Source: an uncultured Lachnospiraceae bacterium (GTDB taxonomy: Bacteria; Bacillota; Clostridia; Lachnospirales; Lachnospiraceae). From it: DNA of 64,000 nucleotides. The position numbers and the translations under genes are program-made. Location of the stretch: positions 62,001-126,000 of the forward strand of contig CAMNOU010000004.1 of NCBI GenBank assembly GCA_946546945.1, in the 5' to 3' direction. Position 1 is the first letter of the stretch. Every line of letters begins with the position of its first letter. Shown here one piece after another: positions 63,434-64,000 of the stretch. The notes below the pieces were generated by a model, which saw nothing but the letters and a program-made list of their open reading frames with translations, had not been told where the DNA came from and ran no database searches.

Positions 63434-63504
63434 GCGGGTGTAGTTCAATGGTAGAACACCAGCCTTCCAAGCTGGACACGTGGGTTCGATTCCCATCACC
63501 CGCT
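63434..63504 (+). tRNA. tRNA-Gly (anticodon TCC)
   Basis: Acceptor GCGGGTG/CACCCGC, anticodon stem CCAGC/GCTGG with loop CTTCCAA, and T-arm GGGTTCGATTCCC. Short D-arm typical of tRNA-Gly. CCA not encoded. Confidence 0.95.
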
Positions 63505-63526
63505 CTTCTGTTCAAAGGAACAGTAT

Positions 63527-63600
<74 letters not shown>

Positions 63601-63628
63601 TTTATAATATGTTCTATCATATTATATG

Positions 63629-63702
63629 GTGGGTATAGCGCAGTTGGTTAGCGCGCCAGATTGTGGCTCTGGAGGCCAAGGGTTCGAATCCCTTTATCCA
63701 CC
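63629..63702 (+). tRNA. tRNA-His (anticodon GTG)
   Basis: Acceptor GTGGGTA/TATCCAC, discriminator C, with a G at 63628 that would be the G-1 base typical of tRNA-His. Anticodon stem CCAGA/TCTGG around GTG. Confidence 0.94.
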
Positions 63703-63731
63703 TTACTGGAATTGCAGTAGACAAAAGCTAA

Positions 63732-63803
63732 TGGGCTATCGCCAAGCGGTAAGGCACAGGACTTTGACTCCTGCATACGCTGGTTCGAATCCAGCTAGCC
63801 CAG
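63732..63803 (+). tRNA. tRNA-Gln (anticodon TTG)
   Basis: Acceptor TGGGCTA/TAGCCCA, discriminator G, anticodon stem CAGGA/TCCTG with loop CTTTGAC, and T-arm CTGGTTCGAATCCAG. Confidence 0.95.
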
Positions 63804-63818
63804 TTTCAAATTTTATAC

Positions 63819-63891
63819 GGGTGTGTAGCTCAGTTGGTAGAGCACTTGACTTTTAATCAAGTTGTCCCGGGTTCGAACCCCGGCACGCTCA
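63819..63891 (+). tRNA. tRNA-Lys (anticodon TTT)
   Basis: Anticodon stem CTTGA/TCAAG around TTT, T-arm CCGGGTTCGAACCCCGG, and acceptor GGGTGTG/CACGCTC with two G-U pairs. Last gene of the cluster. Confidence 0.94.
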
Positions 63892-63893
63892 CT

Positions 63894-63921
63894 AAAAAAG
63901 AACGCTGTGGCGTTCTTTTTT
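63894..63921 (+). terminator. Intrinsic terminator of the tRNA operon
   Basis: AAAAAAGAACGC pairs perfectly with GCGTTCTTTTTT around TGTG, 3 nt after tRNA-Lys. The remaining sequence to the window end (63922-64000) shows no supported feature. Confidence 0.92.
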
Positions 63922-64000
63922 TAACCGTAGGGGTTCGAACCATCGCCCTGTACATGCCATTTTTATGATTTGTTTCTTTTGACACGTACGGATGCCGATC

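Noticed and set aside
63928-63942. T-loop-like GGGGTTCGAACC after the tRNA operon, considered as another tRNA or an att site
   Set aside because: No acceptor, D-arm or anticodon arm is found on either strand, and no integrase gene or direct repeat of a tRNA end is visible.

Overview
The window looks like a chromosomal segment of a low-to-mid GC Firmicute, most likely a member of the Lachnospiraceae (Clostridia). This rests on gene content: type III glutamine synthetase, HprK, RapZ and WhiA, a PdaB-type sporulation deacetylase, strong AGGAGG ribosome-binding sites and consensus sigma-A promoters. It also rests on the gene order uvrC-hprK-murB-rapZ-whiA. Species cannot be named from sequence alone.

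Layout. (1) 1-32.5 kb is almost entirely minus-strand housekeeping and transport. It holds glnN, fba, a whiA-rapZ-murB-M18 peptidase-hprK-uvrC-ftsH block, a DUF1846 protein and an AEC transporter. After these come an RND exporter with an unusual coiled-coil insert, nudC, dCMP deaminase, a potABCD polyamine transporter and pdaB. The segment ends with a maltodextrin-type regulon (malQ, a LacI regulator, two permeases, a lipoprotein binding protein) that has a clear promoter and a candidate operator. (2) 32.8-48 kb is mixed. It holds a tandem PPK2, a membrane glycosyltransferase, a TetR-MMPL-rod protein efflux operon, a heterodimeric ABC exporter, a MATE exporter, a cyclodeaminase and a radical SAM protein. 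(3) 48.2-61.7 kb is a complete type I-C CRISPR-Cas locus. The minus-strand operon cas3-cas5c-cas8c(cas11c)-cas7c-cas4-cas1-cas2 runs into an AT-rich leader and an array of 67 repeats and 66 spacers, which ends against a truncated sugar-binding-protein pseudogene. (4) 61.8-64 kb holds a hairpin-rich noncoding block, a DUF975 membrane protein and a six-tRNA operon (Pro, Gly, Arg, His, Gln, Lys).

The most notable observation lies in the 745-bp gap upstream of cas3. A degenerate CRISPR repeat (61555-61588), a 31-nt pseudo-spacer (61589-61619) and a hairpin beginning like the repeat (61620 onward) form a crRNA-like unit on the plus strand. The first 17 nt of the pseudo-spacer match a site next to a TTC PAM (61443-61462), with mismatches only at positions 6 and 12. 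Those are the positions that type I Cascade leaves unpaired. The site sits immediately downstream of the -10 box of a perfect TTGACA-17-TATAAT promoter that drives cas3 and the rest of the operon. I infer a self-limiting circuit in which Cascade, loaded with this mini-crRNA, represses its own operon without enough pairing to trigger Cas3. This resembles the CreR class of regulatory RNAs, here in a type I-C system.

Gene starts were set by ribosome-binding sites where possible. Several starts are GTG or TTG (uvrC, the RND exporter, potD, pdaB, malQ, cas3). Promoters, terminators and operators were found by eye and were not tested by any program.
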